This document shows positions 7,529-16,596 of a stretch of DNA of 42,358 bases, piece by piece (position 1 is the stretch's first letter; each line of letters starts with the position of its first letter). This stretch comes from Burkholderiales bacterium (GTDB lineage Bacteria; Pseudomonadota; Gammaproteobacteria; Burkholderiales; Burkholderiaceae_B): NCBI GenBank assembly GCA_027484315.1, contig JAIXTE010000078.1, positions 1-42,358 of the forward strand. The letters run 5' to 3'. The position numbers and the translations under genes are program-made. The notes beneath the pieces are model-generated. The model saw only the letters and a list, made by a program, of their open reading frames with translations, ran no database searches and was not told where the DNA came from.

Positions 7529-9277
7529 TCAGGTTCTCGCAGGCAGGAATTGCCCGTAACCCATTTCTTTTCCGAGCTCGGGGCGCACGCCTTCGTTCTC
7601 GACAGCTATCTTGCCATTAATCAGCACATGTTTGACCACGCCCGGGTTGCGATTCACCAGCCTTTGCAGGCCAAAGTTTTCCATCTCGCCCCAGGTGACC
7701 TGTTCAAGGTTCTGGTTCAGTGCTTCGGGGTTCAATACCACCAGATCAGCCCGGTCGCCCACGCGGATTTTTCCGGCATCAATGCCCAGCCAGTCGCCCT
7801 GTTCGCCGGTCAATCGCCACACCGCATGTTCCATGCTCATGATGGGTTTGCCTTCGTCAATGGTTTCCTTGATGAGTTTCAGGAAACGCAAGGGCAGGTT
7901 GTAGAACGCCATGTTGCGAATGTGGGCGCCGGCGTCGCTGAACGTGATCAGGGTGTATTTATCTTGCACCAATTCGCGGATGACTTCGCGCTTGTGGTTG
8001 CCCACGGTGGTGTACCAGCGCAACTGGCGGCCAAACTGCACCACCAGGTCCAGGAACAGGTCGACCACGTGCACCTTGCGCGCGCGCGCCACTTCGTCGA
8101 AATTCTTGCCCACCAGGTTGGCGTCCGGGCATTCCAGGATGATGGCATCGCCAAAGTCGCGTTGCCAAACCCGCGGGCTCAGTTTTTGTCCATAGAACTT
8201 TCGGAACTGACGTCGGTAGTCTTCGTTTTGCAGCAGGCTGTTTCTTTCAATTTGCGTGCGCAGGTCGAGCGCCATTTCACCGGCGCCAAACTCTTCGAAA
8301 AACACCACGTCAATGCCGTCTGCATACACGGTGAAAGGGGTGGGCAACAACTGCCAGCGGAAAGCACCACCCAGCCAGTTCACCAGGCGGCTGGAAATTT
8401 GCGCCATGGGGCGAACAGTCTTGTTGCCCTTCAAGTCGATCAGGGCGATCAGAGTTGTTTTCAGGGGTTTGCGTATCCAGCCCAGTGTTTCAATCAGGTA
8501 TTCGAAAATTTGCAGCGGGTTGGCAGCATTGGGTGCACCCTGGTGAACACGGCGGTACTTGCGCAGAATCTTGTTCAGTCGGCGAAGTTCGCTCCAGCGG
8601 GCATAGGTGCTGGGCAGGCTCTTGGACCAGGCGCGGTCGCCATCGATTTTGTCCCATTTCAGGCACATGGTGGACAAACCCAGGAAACCGGCCTCCAGCG
8701 CTTCGGTCAGCGTGCTTTCCATTTTCTGCAGCTGTGCTTCGGTGGGTTTGATTTTTCTGTCGGTGGAGTCCATCAAACCCATGGTGCCCACGCGCAAGTC
8801 GCTGTGACCCAAAAAGGAAATCAGGTTGGGTCCCAGTGGCTGCTTTTGCACGAACTCAACCCACTGCTTGGGTGTCTTCCAGGTTTTTTTACTTTGGAGA
8901 ATTGGCAGCACCTTTTCACGGGGCACTGTTTCCACGCGTGTGAAAATATCGGATGCGTCTTCGGCTTCGCTGCAGATCATGCTCAATGAGCAACTGCCGA
9001 CCAGCACGGTGGTCACGCCATGTCGAACCGATTCCGACAGGCTGGGGGCCACAATCATTTCAGCGTCGTAATGGGTGTGGGTGTCCAGGAAACCGGGTGT
9101 TATCCAGTGACCCGCAGCGTCGATGACTTTCGGCGTGCCTTCGTATTGCAGGGGTGTTTCGCTAACTGCTGCAACCCGCCCATCCTTGATGCCGATGTGC
9201 CGAATGCCTGATGGACCACCTGTGCCGTCGAAATAACGGCCGCCCGTGATGACCACGTCGAAAGTCGATGCTGCCAT
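7529..9277 (-). CDS. Amidohydrolase, N-acyl-D-amino-acid deacylase type
   Basis: A 582-residue metal-dependent amidohydrolase of the D-aminoacylase/dihydroorotase-like superfamily. The N-terminal composite domain reads VVITGGRYFDGTGG, followed by PGFLDTHTHYD with metal ligands H67 and H69. A later strand FSDAGAH carries the conserved aspartate and histidine, and the C-terminal part has the family's GDRADLVVLNPE. It should hydrolyse a cyclic or N-acyl amide; the true substrate is unknown. There is no signal peptide. A good ribosome site (GGAGA) sits about seven bases before the ATG. It heads a minus-strand group with the VOC and acetoacetate-decarboxylase-like genes, and a palindrome lies in its promoter region. 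Confidence 0.88.
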   Translation of the reverse strand: MAASTFDVVITGGRYFDGTGGPSGIRHIGIKDGRVAAVSETPLQYEGTPKVIDAAGHWITPGFLDTHTHYDAEMIVAPSLSESVRHGVTTVLVGSCSLSMICSEAEDASDIFTRVETVPREKVLPILQSKKTWKTPKQWVEFVQKQPLGPNLISFLGHSDLRVGTMGLMDSTDRKIKPTEAQLQKMESTLTEALEAGFLGLSTMCLKWDKIDGDRAWSKSLPSTYARWSELRRLNKILRKYRRVHQGAPNAANPLQIFEYLIETLGWIRKPLKTTLIALIDLKGNKTVRPMAQISSRLVNWLGGAFRWQLLPTPFTVYADGIDVVFFEEFGAGEMALDLRTQIERNSLLQNEDYRRQFRKFYGQKLSPRVWQRDFGDAIILECPDANLVGKNFDEVARARKVHVVDLFLDLVVQFGRQLRWYTTVGNHKREVIRELVQDKYTLITFSDAGAHIRNMAFYNLPLRFLKLIKETIDEGKPIMSMEHAVWRLTGEQGDWLGIDAGKIRVGDRADLVVLNPEALNQNLEQVTWGEMENFGLQRLVNRNPGVVKHVLINGKIAVENEGVRPELGKEMGYGQFLPART

Positions 9278-9311
9278 GTCTTGTCTCCAATTTTCATTTT
9301 TTTCAAATGTA

Positions 9312-9325
9312 ACAAGAAATCTTGT
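9312..9325. promoter_or_regulatory. 14-bp palindrome upstream of the amidohydrolase gene
   Basis: ACAAGA (9312-9317), AA, then TCTTGT (9320-9325). It lies in the 64-base gap between the metallo-beta-lactamase gene stop and the amidohydrolase start, about 35 bases upstream of that start, where an operator would overlap the promoter. No regulator gene adjoins it. It is too short to act as a terminator. Confidence 0.35.
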
Positions 9326-9341
9326 CTAATTGGAAATTTTT

Positions 9342-10409
9342 TTATCGACGGCTGTAAATGACGTCTTTTGAACCCGCGGGAAGGGTGATGAAATCTCCGT
9401 CCTCGCCGATGCGCAATGGGCCCTTGAATATCTCTGGTGCCTTGCCCAGAAAGACTTCCCGCAAGGGTGGCAGGGGCAGTGGGGGTACAATGTGGCTTAG
9501 CACAACATGGCCCACCCCGGCGTCCTGAGCCAGTACTGCGACATCTGTCGGTGTGGCATGGTAGTTGGGAATGTCCGCGAAAATTTTCGCCAGCTTGCTG
9601 CGCTGGTTGTTCAGGGCGGCTTCCTGCAATTTGCCCACCAATTCAGGGCTCAAGGCTTCGTGCACCAGCAAATCGGCCCCACGCGCCGCGTTTTTGACCT
9701 GTTCATCGCTTGTTGTGTCACCGCTGAGCACCACGGTGCGGCCCTTGTAGTTGATTCGATAGCCCACGGCCGGGCTGATGGGCTGGTGATTCACTGCGAA
9801 GGCTTCAATCAGCAGGTCGGGCTGTTGCAACACGGTGATGTACTGGCCTTTTTGCACTTCAAATTCATTGACGTCTGCCCCAGCCAGTTCCGTGGGCATG
9901 GTGGCTGCCCCGTGGTGGGCTGTGCGGTACCCGGTGTCGGCCGTGTAGGCCTGCTTGAAGCCTTGCAGCACATTTGAAATGCCGTTGGGGCCATGTACAG
10001 TAAGGCGCTGCCCTTCGGTGTGCTGTGCCCAGCGTGTCATCAGCACTTCGCCCAGCCCATCGATGTGGTCTGAATGAAAGTGGGTGACGAAAACACCTTT
10101 TAGCTGCCCCGTTGAAAAACGCATCGTACTGATCTGCTTGGCAGCCGCACTGCCTGCGTCGAACAGAAACATGTCTTTTCCGGCAATCACCAGCGTGCAG
10201 GGCGCTGCACGGTTGGGGTCAGGAAAAGGCGAGCCGGTTCCGCACAAACCCACGTGAAGCCCATCTTCCAGTTGCGCCAGCGGGTCTTGCATGCGTTCGC
10301 TGACAATTTTTTCAACCAGGGCCATGGCGATCGGGGTGCGTTGCAGGTAAGCAATGCCCGCGCCCAGAAGCACAAGGATCAATGAGGCAAGCAGCAGTTT
10401 TTTGAGCAT
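9342..10409 (-). CDS. Membrane-anchored MBL-fold hydrolase, RNase Z/AtsA-like
   Basis: A 355-residue metallo-beta-lactamase-fold enzyme. An N-terminal hydrophobic segment (residues 3-21) anchors or exports it. The zinc motif is THFHSDHIDG with H110, H112, D114 and H115, followed by VVLSGDTT, LLVHEA and a final LSHI, the order seen in the RNase Z-like branch that includes type III arylsulfatases and cyclic-nucleotide phosphodiesterases. Because it has a signal or anchor, tRNA processing is unlikely; an extracytoplasmic esterase or sulfatase is more plausible. It starts 54 bases after the DUF3604 stop on the same strand, so it may be the last gene of that operon. Confidence 0.85.
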   Translation of the reverse strand: MLKKLLLASLILVLLGAGIAYLQRTPIAMALVEKIVSERMQDPLAQLEDGLHVGLCGTGSPFPDPNRAAPCTLVIAGKDMFLFDAGSAAAKQISTMRFSTGQLKGVFVTHFHSDHIDGLGEVLMTRWAQHTEGQRLTVHGPNGISNVLQGFKQAYTADTGYRTAHHGAATMPTELAGADVNEFEVQKGQYITVLQQPDLLIEAFAVNHQPISPAVGYRINYKGRTVVLSGDTTSDEQVKNAARGADLLVHEALSPELVGKLQEAALNNQRSKLAKIFADIPNYHATPTDVAVLAQDAGVGHVVLSHIVPPLPLPPLREVFLGKAPEIFKGPLRIGEDGDFITLPAGSKDVIYSRR

Positions 10410-10463
10410 GGCGTGTCCTGATGGTGTTGTTCAATTCGATATTCGATTTGTTGTTCGATTGAT

Positions 10464-12800
10464 TCAGCGTGCTTGGCTTTCGACCCAGATGGGCGAGCTC
10501 CAGGCACGTTCCTGCTGGGTGATGAAGCGGAAATCGCCGCGGAAAGAGCCTGGCTCACCTTCAATTCGGCAGCAGCCCTCATAGCCTGCGAAACCGCTTT
10601 GCGCACTGAACAGGCCGTTGCCAGGTTGAAGCGCTTCGCACTGCACCCCTTTGGCTGTGCACATCTTGGTGGTCCAGCGGCAGGAATTGTTTTCAAGCGC
10701 GCGCGCGTAGTAGCTGGCACCGGTTTCGGCGTTGAACTGTGTGTCATGGAACACAGCACACATTTGTTCTGGCCCTTGCTGTTGAATGCTGCAATCGGAA
10801 TTGGGTTGCGGTGCGTTGGCATTTTCCGCCAGCTTCAACACCTGTTGCTTCAACTCACCCGCCTTGCTGGCCCAGGTTTTGATCAGTTCAAGGCGTTGCA
10901 GCGGAATACCTGCTTCTTCACCACCCGGGTCCTGAATGGCGTAGGCCACGATGTAGGGGCCAGTCCGACTGCTTGTGTCACTGCGTGTGCTACTGACGTT
11001 CAGTGTTCCACCCATGGGCACACCTTCAACCAGGCCTTCTTCAATCGGGCTTCTGCCTGCAGCCAGTTGTTCACAAATATTACTGGGGAAGGGGGTTTGT
11101 GATGCCAGTGTACGAATTCGCATGCGCGAGCCCGAGGTGGCGAAAGTTTCCCGGCGTTTCAATGCAGCAAAAATTTCCTTGCGTGTGTTCTCACGTGCCC
11201 AAACCCCGGCTAATCCACCTGGTGTGAAGTTGGAGGCCACCGGGTTGAATACACGGTCCGCGCAGCGGTTGGGGTCGCTGGCCGACTCCACGCTGAAGGG
11301 TATCTTGAACCCGGTGATCGAATCGGTGGGCAAGGGTTGTTGCCGGCATTCCCAATTGCCCAGTGCTTCATTGGGTTCGTCATCCAGTACGCCGCCATGG
11401 CCAGAATTTTTCGCAAACTTCGTTTTATCCGTGTTGCCCGCAATGCCATTGTGGGTGTCGCTGGAACCGATGAAGCCATACTGGTAGGGGTTCACGCCCA
11501 GTTTGCGTTGAATGACACTTCCCTCAGGAAGCACATTGCGTGCGTAGTCCAGTGGGGTTGAGCAGTCGCTGGGGGTAGACCCGCCAATGTCGCTGTTCGT
11601 GCAAGCCTCCACTGCATGGATGCTTTTGCCTTGGCCCTGCAGGCGGTTGACCTGGCAAAACAGGGGGTCGGTGGCCTTGCCTTTGCACACCTTGGCACAT
11701 TCCGCTGGGTCGCCTGCAGCACCTTTGCACAGCGTTTTCCATTCTTCAAATCCGCAACCCGATTCTTCACCACCTGTCAGCCCTTTGCTGAAACCAGTGA
11801 TGCATTCGCTGGCCCCTTTGTGTTGCACGATTTCAAACAGGCGATCCAGTGTGTTGCGCAATGTGGCGTCTGCTGCTGTCAGGGTGGCGTTGTTGCGGGC
11901 CAGCGGCAGGCCTGTGTCAGCCTGGCGTGGGCGGGCAAAGCGCCCGTCACTTTGGTTGGTACTGTGCGGAATGGTGACCACATCGCAGCCATCGACATCG
12001 AGGCATTCTGTTTTCAGCCGGTCGAACAGGTTCCATTCATCGTTGGTGTTGTTGGTAGTCGGAATCAGTGGCGTTGAGCTGATGACATCTGACGGTACTT
12101 TTGCACCTGCAAAGATGACATTCCGATGCAATACCTGACCACCTTTGTTGGATGAAAACTCATAGCCATTGAAAGTCGTGAATTTGCAGGGCTGGTTTTC
12201 TTCGTTGGCTATTGTCTGAATTTCTTCCCAAGTGCGGGTACTGGGAATTCGGCTGCCCACACCGGTGACAACCTGCAAATACAAAGGCACGTTGCCGGTA
12301 ATGAATACGGAAACATTGTCGCGAATGACCTGGCCCAGCACGCTGCAGGCTGGGTTGGTACCTGCAGGTACGTTGCCTTGAATTTCACAAATGTTCGAGA
12401 AGGTGCCCAGTTGCTCTGCGTGTTCTGTCACTGCGGCAAAATCGAGCGGGCGACCAATGTTGATTTGGCGCATGGGTGTATCGGGGTTTTCACCGGAAGG
12501 CAGAAAAGCATTTTCTCCCTTGGCAAACTGGTAGGCTTCACGCGGGCCATTGATGGAGTTGAAAAAATACGCATCAAACGACAGCTTGGTGTGAATGTGC
12601 AAATCGCCAAAAAAGGCTTGTTTGCGCACGCTGCTGCCCACGCATTCCGCATCTTCTGGCCGTTCCGCTGGTGTGACCGGGGTGGGCACATTACTTTGTG
12701 CTGCATTGTCCGGTTCCGAGTTCAGGCAGCCTGCCAACAGGCCTGTGGCCAGCAGTGCGGGCAATACCCTGTTCACCCAATGTGCGTGGGAATCAAACAT
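10464..12800 (-). CDS. DUF3604 lipoprotein, predicted metal-dependent hydrolase
   Basis: A 778-residue lipoprotein. The lipobox LLAGC places the lipidated cysteine at C25. The mature protein opens with AFFGDLHIHTKLSFDAY, where H68 and H70 form an HxH metal motif like that of PHP and amidohydrolase enzymes, and later has AVTEHAEQLG, IPHSTNQSDG and GFIGSSDTHNG, all typical metal-ligand positions of DUF3604. Several cysteine-rich segments (for example CKGAAGDPAECAKVCKGK) suggest disulfides. The ATG at 12800 gives the lipobox at the right place; the frame is open far upstream but that would be inside the HupE gene. It overlaps the HupE-like gene by eight bases. The reaction is unknown. Confidence 0.88.
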   Translation of the reverse strand: MFDSHAHWVNRVLPALLATGLLAGCLNSEPDNAAQSNVPTPVTPAERPEDAECVGSSVRKQAFFGDLHIHTKLSFDAYFFNSINGPREAYQFAKGENAFLPSGENPDTPMRQINIGRPLDFAAVTEHAEQLGTFSNICEIQGNVPAGTNPACSVLGQVIRDNVSVFITGNVPLYLQVVTGVGSRIPSTRTWEEIQTIANEENQPCKFTTFNGYEFSSNKGGQVLHRNVIFAGAKVPSDVISSTPLIPTTNNTNDEWNLFDRLKTECLDVDGCDVVTIPHSTNQSDGRFARPRQADTGLPLARNNATLTAADATLRNTLDRLFEIVQHKGASECITGFSKGLTGGEESGCGFEEWKTLCKGAAGDPAECAKVCKGKATDPLFCQVNRLQGQGKSIHAVEACTNSDIGGSTPSDCSTPLDYARNVLPEGSVIQRKLGVNPYQYGFIGSSDTHNGIAGNTDKTKFAKNSGHGGVLDDEPNEALGNWECRQQPLPTDSITGFKIPFSVESASDPNRCADRVFNPVASNFTPGGLAGVWARENTRKEIFAALKRRETFATSGSRMRIRTLASQTPFPSNICEQLAAGRSPIEEGLVEGVPMGGTLNVSSTRSDTSSRTGPYIVAYAIQDPGGEEAGIPLQRLELIKTWASKAGELKQQVLKLAENANAPQPNSDCSIQQQGPEQMCAVFHDTQFNAETGASYYARALENNSCRWTTKMCTAKGVQCEALQPGNGLFSAQSGFAGYEGCCRIEGEPGSFRGDFRFITQQERAWSSPIWVESQAR

Positions 12801-13797
12801 AGCCGTGAATCCTTTCAACAGTCCAGTACAGCGCAGCACCGCCGACCAGCAGCGTGAGGGTGTATTGCGCAAGGCGGGTCCAAGTGGGGTAATGTGCTTT
12901 TTCAAGCACGGCGAAAGCGGTGGCCAGCACGGTGACAATCCACAATTGACCAATTTCAATGCCCAGGTTGAACAGGAGCAGGGTGCTTACAAGGGCATCT
13001 TCGGGAAATCCGCGCTCTTCCATTGACAGGGCGAAGCCCGAGCCATGGAGCAGACCAAATGCCGCAATCAGGAGCAAATGCGACCAGCCGGGCTTGTTGG
13101 CTGGTGCGGGTCGAATCAATTCCCAGGCCAGCCACAACACGCTGAGTGCAATCCACGCTTCAATGGCCCGTGTGGGTACCGCAATCAAGCCCAGGACCAG
13201 CATGGCCAAGGTCAGGCTGTGCCCAACAGTGAACAGGGTGAATTGCCCCACAAGCTGCGGCACAGTCTGTTTGCGACGTTTCCAAAGCAAATACAAACCT
13301 GTGACAAACAGCACATGGTCCCAACCAAATACGATGTGTTCAATACCAATGGACAGGTATTCAAGTGGTGGGGGGGTGTTGGCTTGGCCGCTCAGATCAA
13401 GACTTGAGTCTTTGGGAGTGAGTACCGAATGAACGCGTTGGGCGTTCAAGGGTGTAGCCAAAACAATCAGGTCTGGTGCCAGGCGTGTGAAGCCGGTGGC
13501 CTTTAGCTCGTGCTGCTTCAAGGGCGCATTGCAAAAAAAACTGCCGCGTTGAATCACCTCTGCGTTGTCTTCCCATTCCGTATTGATGTCGCGCAATTCA
13601 CAGGCTGGTTGAAACTGGAAGTCGATGGGGGGCACCTTGCCGTCAGCTGCCACTGTGCGTTTAAAAACAAGTTGCCCCGAACCTTGTTCGGTCTCATGCA
13701 GCAACAGTGCCGAGGTGCCCATCTCGTGTGCAGTCACTTGCTGGCCAAAGCCAAGCAATACAAGAAAGATTGTCACCGCGGACCACCGTCCTTTCAT
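12793..13797 (-). CDS. HupE/UreJ-family membrane protein
   Basis: A 334-residue protein with a signal peptide (cleavage near VTA-HEMG), a soluble external domain of about 120 residues, then six or so membrane helices. The family motif GIEHIVFGWDHVLFV spans residues 151-165, with H154, D160 and H161 as likely metal-handling residues; FTVGHSLTLA and GLLHGSGFA repeat the histidine-in-helix theme. HupE and UreJ proteins are linked to nickel or cobalt uptake, but this larger branch with an extracytoplasmic domain is not characterised. It overlaps both neighbours (parvulin gene by four bases, DUF3604 gene by eight), so it is translated together with them. A role in supplying metal to the DUF3604 enzyme is an inference. 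Confidence 0.88.
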   Translation of the reverse strand: MKGRWSAVTIFLVLLGFGQQVTAHEMGTSALLLHETEQGSGQLVFKRTVAADGKVPPIDFQFQPACELRDINTEWEDNAEVIQRGSFFCNAPLKQHELKATGFTRLAPDLIVLATPLNAQRVHSVLTPKDSSLDLSGQANTPPPLEYLSIGIEHIVFGWDHVLFVTGLYLLWKRRKQTVPQLVGQFTLFTVGHSLTLAMLVLGLIAVPTRAIEAWIALSVLWLAWELIRPAPANKPGWSHLLLIAAFGLLHGSGFALSMEERGFPEDALVSTLLLFNLGIEIGQLWIVTVLATAFAVLEKAHYPTWTRLAQYTLTLLVGGAALYWTVERIHGYV

Positions 13798-14594
13798 GGC
13801 ACTTCCTTGATGGCATACGTGGCGCGCAGTGCGGCCAGCCCAGCTTCATTGACTTGCTGGCGTTGAGCCGCCATGAGGTCGGAACGCAACTGGCTTCCCG
13901 CTTCCTCAAGTGTCATGGTACGTCCGGGGTTGCGTTCCTGCACCTTGAACAGGTGCACGCCCAATGCGGATGAGATGGGTGAGGACCATTCCCCGACAGG
14001 CACTTCAAAAAGCACATCGGAGGCGTGCTGACCTATTTCCTTGACCACATTTTCCTTCGTCAGCAGTACACCCGCCTGCAATGGGAATGGGTCGGATAAG
14101 ACATTCTGTCCCTTCAGCAATTCATCCCGTGCCGTGTTGGCCTGAGCCATTGCATCGTCGCCCCGTTTTCCGCGGCTGAAAAAGTGATGATTGAACAGGA
14201 TAGTTTGGTCGGTCTGGTATTTTTGGGGATTCTGATCCAGCCAGGTTTGCAATTGTTCTGATGTGGGCGGTGCGATCGGGGTCATGTCTTCCAACAGGAA
14301 CCGCATTTTCTGCACCACACGGCGTTTGACAATCAGATCGTCTTTTTCAAGACCCAGCTTCAGGCCTTCGCGGTACAGAATTTCTTCGTCGATGTAATTG
14401 GCCAAGGCCTGTTCGTAAGTGCTTGCCCCGGAACCTTGTGAACCTGCCTGCAACACCTGTTCCCGCACAAAAGCACGCTGGGGTTCCGAAACAAGCAGTT
14501 CATGATTTTTTGGCCCCTGGCTGCTTTGCCATTCCAGTACGCCGATCAAGACCGCCACTACCAAAAAGCCCAATGCAGACCAGGAAGTTTTCAT
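13794..14594 (-). CDS. Membrane-anchored parvulin-type peptidyl-prolyl isomerase
   Basis: A 266-residue protein with one N-terminal membrane helix (SALGFLVVAVLIGVLEW) and a periplasmic domain like SurA/PrsA/PpiD relatives: a helical chaperone-like part (QALANYIDEEILYREG, VVQKMRFLLED) followed by a parvulin-like segment ending in GEWSSPISSALGVHLFKVQE. It probably helps fold an exported partner. An ATG at 14594 is preferred; a TTG at 14600 is also possible. The stop overlaps the HupE start by four bases and the gene starts nine bases after the short-chain dehydrogenase stop. A dedicated foldase next to a large lipoprotein gene suggests that lipoprotein or the HupE external domain as client. Catalytic activity of the isomerase domain is not certain. 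Confidence 0.8.
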   Translation of the reverse strand: MKTSWSALGFLVVAVLIGVLEWQSSQGPKNHELLVSEPQRAFVREQVLQAGSQGSGASTYEQALANYIDEEILYREGLKLGLEKDDLIVKRRVVQKMRFLLEDMTPIAPPTSEQLQTWLDQNPQKYQTDQTILFNHHFFSRGKRGDDAMAQANTARDELLKGQNVLSDPFPLQAGVLLTKENVVKEIGQHASDVLFEVPVGEWSSPISSALGVHLFKVQERNPGRTMTLEEAGSQLRSDLMAAQRQQVNEAGLAALRATYAIKEVP

Positions 14595-14603
14595 CGTCAA
14601 TGC

Positions 14604-15353
14604 TTACTTCATGTAGCGCCACACGCCGGAGGGCATGTTGGCCAAAAGGGGTTTGAGGATTTTCCATGGGTAGCCCGGCACAACGCCCACGGCACGGCGC
14701 TTTTCAATGTGATTGGCCATTTCTTTTGCGGCCTGTTCCGCCGACACAAGAAAGGGGTATTGCTCCATGTTGTCCACGATGTCGGTTTTTACAAAACCGG
14801 GCAGAATTTTGGTGAAATCGATCTTGTATTTTTTCAGCTCAATGGCAGCCGCATCGAGATACATTGAAAAGCCTGCCTTGGTTGCGCAGTAGGCCGCCTG
14901 TTTGGGAATGGGCGTGAGCGATGCCAGCGATGAAATGCCCACTACATGCCCGCCACCGTGTTGTTTGAACCATTCAACAGCCGCATTCACCGTGGCCATG
15001 GCGCCCAGCAAATTCGTCTGCATCAGACCAAGCTCTTCATTCAATTGGCCTTTGCCGACACCTGTCAACTTGTTCACACCGGCATTCACTACCACTACAT
15101 CCACTTTTCCAAGTGTGCTGAACAGCCCCTGAAGCCCGGGGCCAACCTGCTCGATGTTGCTGACATCCAGTGTCGTGATTTGAACTTGCAAATTTTGCCC
15201 CCCAGGCAGTGCTGCGATTTCAGCGCGAAGCGCTTCCAGCCTGTCAATTCGACGCGCCGCCAAACCCAGGTTGTAGCCGCGTTGCGCGAATTCCAGTGCA
15301 AGCGCCCTGCCAATACCGGATGACGCCCCAGTGATAACTGCTGTCCTGTTCAA
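14604..15353 (-). CDS. Short-chain dehydrogenase/reductase (SDR)
   Basis: A 249-residue classical SDR: TGASSGIG cofactor loop near residue 8, NAG motif in VVVNAGVN, and the catalytic YCATK with the upstream serine in GISSLASL. The arginine pair after the second strand (LAARRIDRL) favours NADP(H). The C-terminal part (KILPGFVKTDIV, GVVPGYPWKILKPLLANMP) resembles membrane-associated SDRs acting on hydrophobic alcohols or ketones. Its start is a TTG at 15353, overlapping the GST-like gene's stop by four bases (15350-15353), so the two are coupled. Confidence 0.9.
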   Translation of the reverse strand: MNRTAVITGASSGIGRALALEFAQRGYNLGLAARRIDRLEALRAEIAALPGGQNLQVQITTLDVSNIEQVGPGLQGLFSTLGKVDVVVVNAGVNKLTGVGKGQLNEELGLMQTNLLGAMATVNAAVEWFKQHGGGHVVGISSLASLTPIPKQAAYCATKAGFSMYLDAAAIELKKYKIDFTKILPGFVKTDIVDNMEQYPFLVSAEQAAKEMANHIEKRRAVGVVPGYPWKILKPLLANMPSGVWRYMK

Positions 15354-16480
15354 GCTGCTTTCTCCATCTGTTGTTTTGGCAATTCGGTGACTGCCACGGT
15401 CAATGCTCGCCGCTCAACGCGCGGCAGATTCAAATTCAAAATGTATTCAGCCCCATGACTGACAAGCCACGTACGAACCTTCTCCTGATCGTTTTTGGAC
15501 ATTGCGGTAAAGCTGTCCAGTGCCCGTTGCATCATCCAGATCATGTAAGGCAGGGCGCCGCGTTTGAACGGCTGACCTGCCATGGTGGTGGTGACCTCGC
15601 CAATTCGGCGCGGCAAGCGTTTGTTCAAACCATGTTGCTGTGCATGTGCCGTGGCCTGCTCTCCAATTTTTGCCACCATGGGTACGAACTCCTGAAACAC
15701 CGATTCAAACACCGGGTTCAGCGTGGCGGGTATTTCATCGTTGGGCATCAGCTTGTGTTTTGCAAATGGAGCCGGGTTCTTCATCCGCTCCAGCCACTCG
15801 CTCAAATTTGTTCTTGGCTCGATCAATTCGCGTTTGGGCCAGGGGTCTCGCCCCAAGTGTCCATACATGGTACCCACCAAACCAAAGTCACCCAGACTGG
15901 GACGTGCTCCCAAAAGAAAAGGATATTCTTCAAAATGCTTGTCCAGCGCATCCAGCATGCCCACCGTCCAGACATTCATGGTGGCGTATTGTTCTGGCAC
16001 AATTCCAACATGTGGCAACATACCGACCAGCATTTTGGCGGGTCGCAAGGCAATCTTTTTCTGCAAAAACCCCGGGGCCCAGGGCAATAAGGCTTTGCCT
16101 GCTTCGCGCTCAAAAAGTGTGTAGTTTTCTGGATAGTTCCAGCGTGTGTGCATGGCAATCGGGACCCACCATTCATCTCCCCAGGCTTCCAGCAACAAGG
16201 AGGCAAACTGTTGAACAGGTGTGTCGGGCATCACCGGGTTGTTGGTGTGCACGGATTCGATGTAGTCGATGATTTCAGTGGTGTCCTGTATCCATTCGCC
16301 CGATGCTGTTTTCAACACGGGCATGACCGCAGCCCCGGTTTTCTTCTTGATCGTACGTGTCAGCGTGAACAGGTTCACGGCTTTCAAGGTGTGGCTGGCT
16401 TGTTTGTAACGCAAATAGCACAAAGCCTTACCTGTGAAATACGACAGATGCCATCCATACAGTGTGTAGTTTTGTCTCAT
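15350..16480 (-). CDS. GST-like protein with extended C-terminal region (copy 1)
   Basis: A 376-residue protein with an N-terminal thioredoxin-like GST domain (YGWHLSYFTGK, the cis-proline turn VMPVL, then QDTTEIIDYIE) and a helical C-terminal domain much longer than in ordinary GSTs of about 200-230 residues. The motif GDEWWVP is shared in form with the paralogue at 17768-18856 (GDEWLWRP). A classical N-terminal catalytic serine, tyrosine or cysteine is not obvious, so glutathione chemistry is unproven. It is the first gene of the five-gene minus-strand operon and is divergent from a TetR gene 116 bases away, which probably controls it. Confidence 0.75.
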   Translation of the reverse strand: MRQNYTLYGWHLSYFTGKALCYLRYKQASHTLKAVNLFTLTRTIKKKTGAAVMPVLKTASGEWIQDTTEIIDYIESVHTNNPVMPDTPVQQFASLLLEAWGDEWWVPIAMHTRWNYPENYTLFEREAGKALLPWAPGFLQKKIALRPAKMLVGMLPHVGIVPEQYATMNVWTVGMLDALDKHFEEYPFLLGARPSLGDFGLVGTMYGHLGRDPWPKRELIEPRTNLSEWLERMKNPAPFAKHKLMPNDEIPATLNPVFESVFQEFVPMVAKIGEQATAHAQQHGLNKRLPRRIGEVTTTMAGQPFKRGALPYMIWMMQRALDSFTAMSKNDQEKVRTWLVSHGAEYILNLNLPRVERRALTVAVTELPKQQMEKAA

Positions 16481-16504
16481 GTTGACCCTTTGTTTGTGGG
16501 TTCG

Positions 16505-16531
16505 AATGATTCATTAAATCACTAATATTTA
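16505..16531. promoter_or_regulatory. Dyad elements in the GST/TetR divergent promoter region
   Basis: Two small inverted repeats lie in the 116-base gap: AATGA-T-TCATT (16505-16515) and TAAAT (16515-16519) with ATTTA (16527-16531) across seven bases. They sit just upstream of the GST-like gene, where a TetR operator for the divergent pair would be expected. Neither repeat is long, and which one is bound cannot be told by eye. Confidence 0.3.
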
Positions 16532-16596
16532 CAGTGTGTCAATTTGTTTGGTGCTGTGGCATACTGGCATCTGAATCACGGTCTAATGACAGGTCA

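Noticed and set aside
7286..8989. Long plus-strand open frame of 567 codons opposite the amidohydrolase gene
   Set aside because: It lies antisense to a gene with clear family motifs; its translation has no domain pattern and is rich in Gln and His, as mirrored frames of GC-rich genes are.
9342..10409. Reading the MBL-fold gene as tRNA-processing RNase Z
   Set aside because: An N-terminal membrane or signal segment makes a cytoplasmic tRNA enzyme unlikely.
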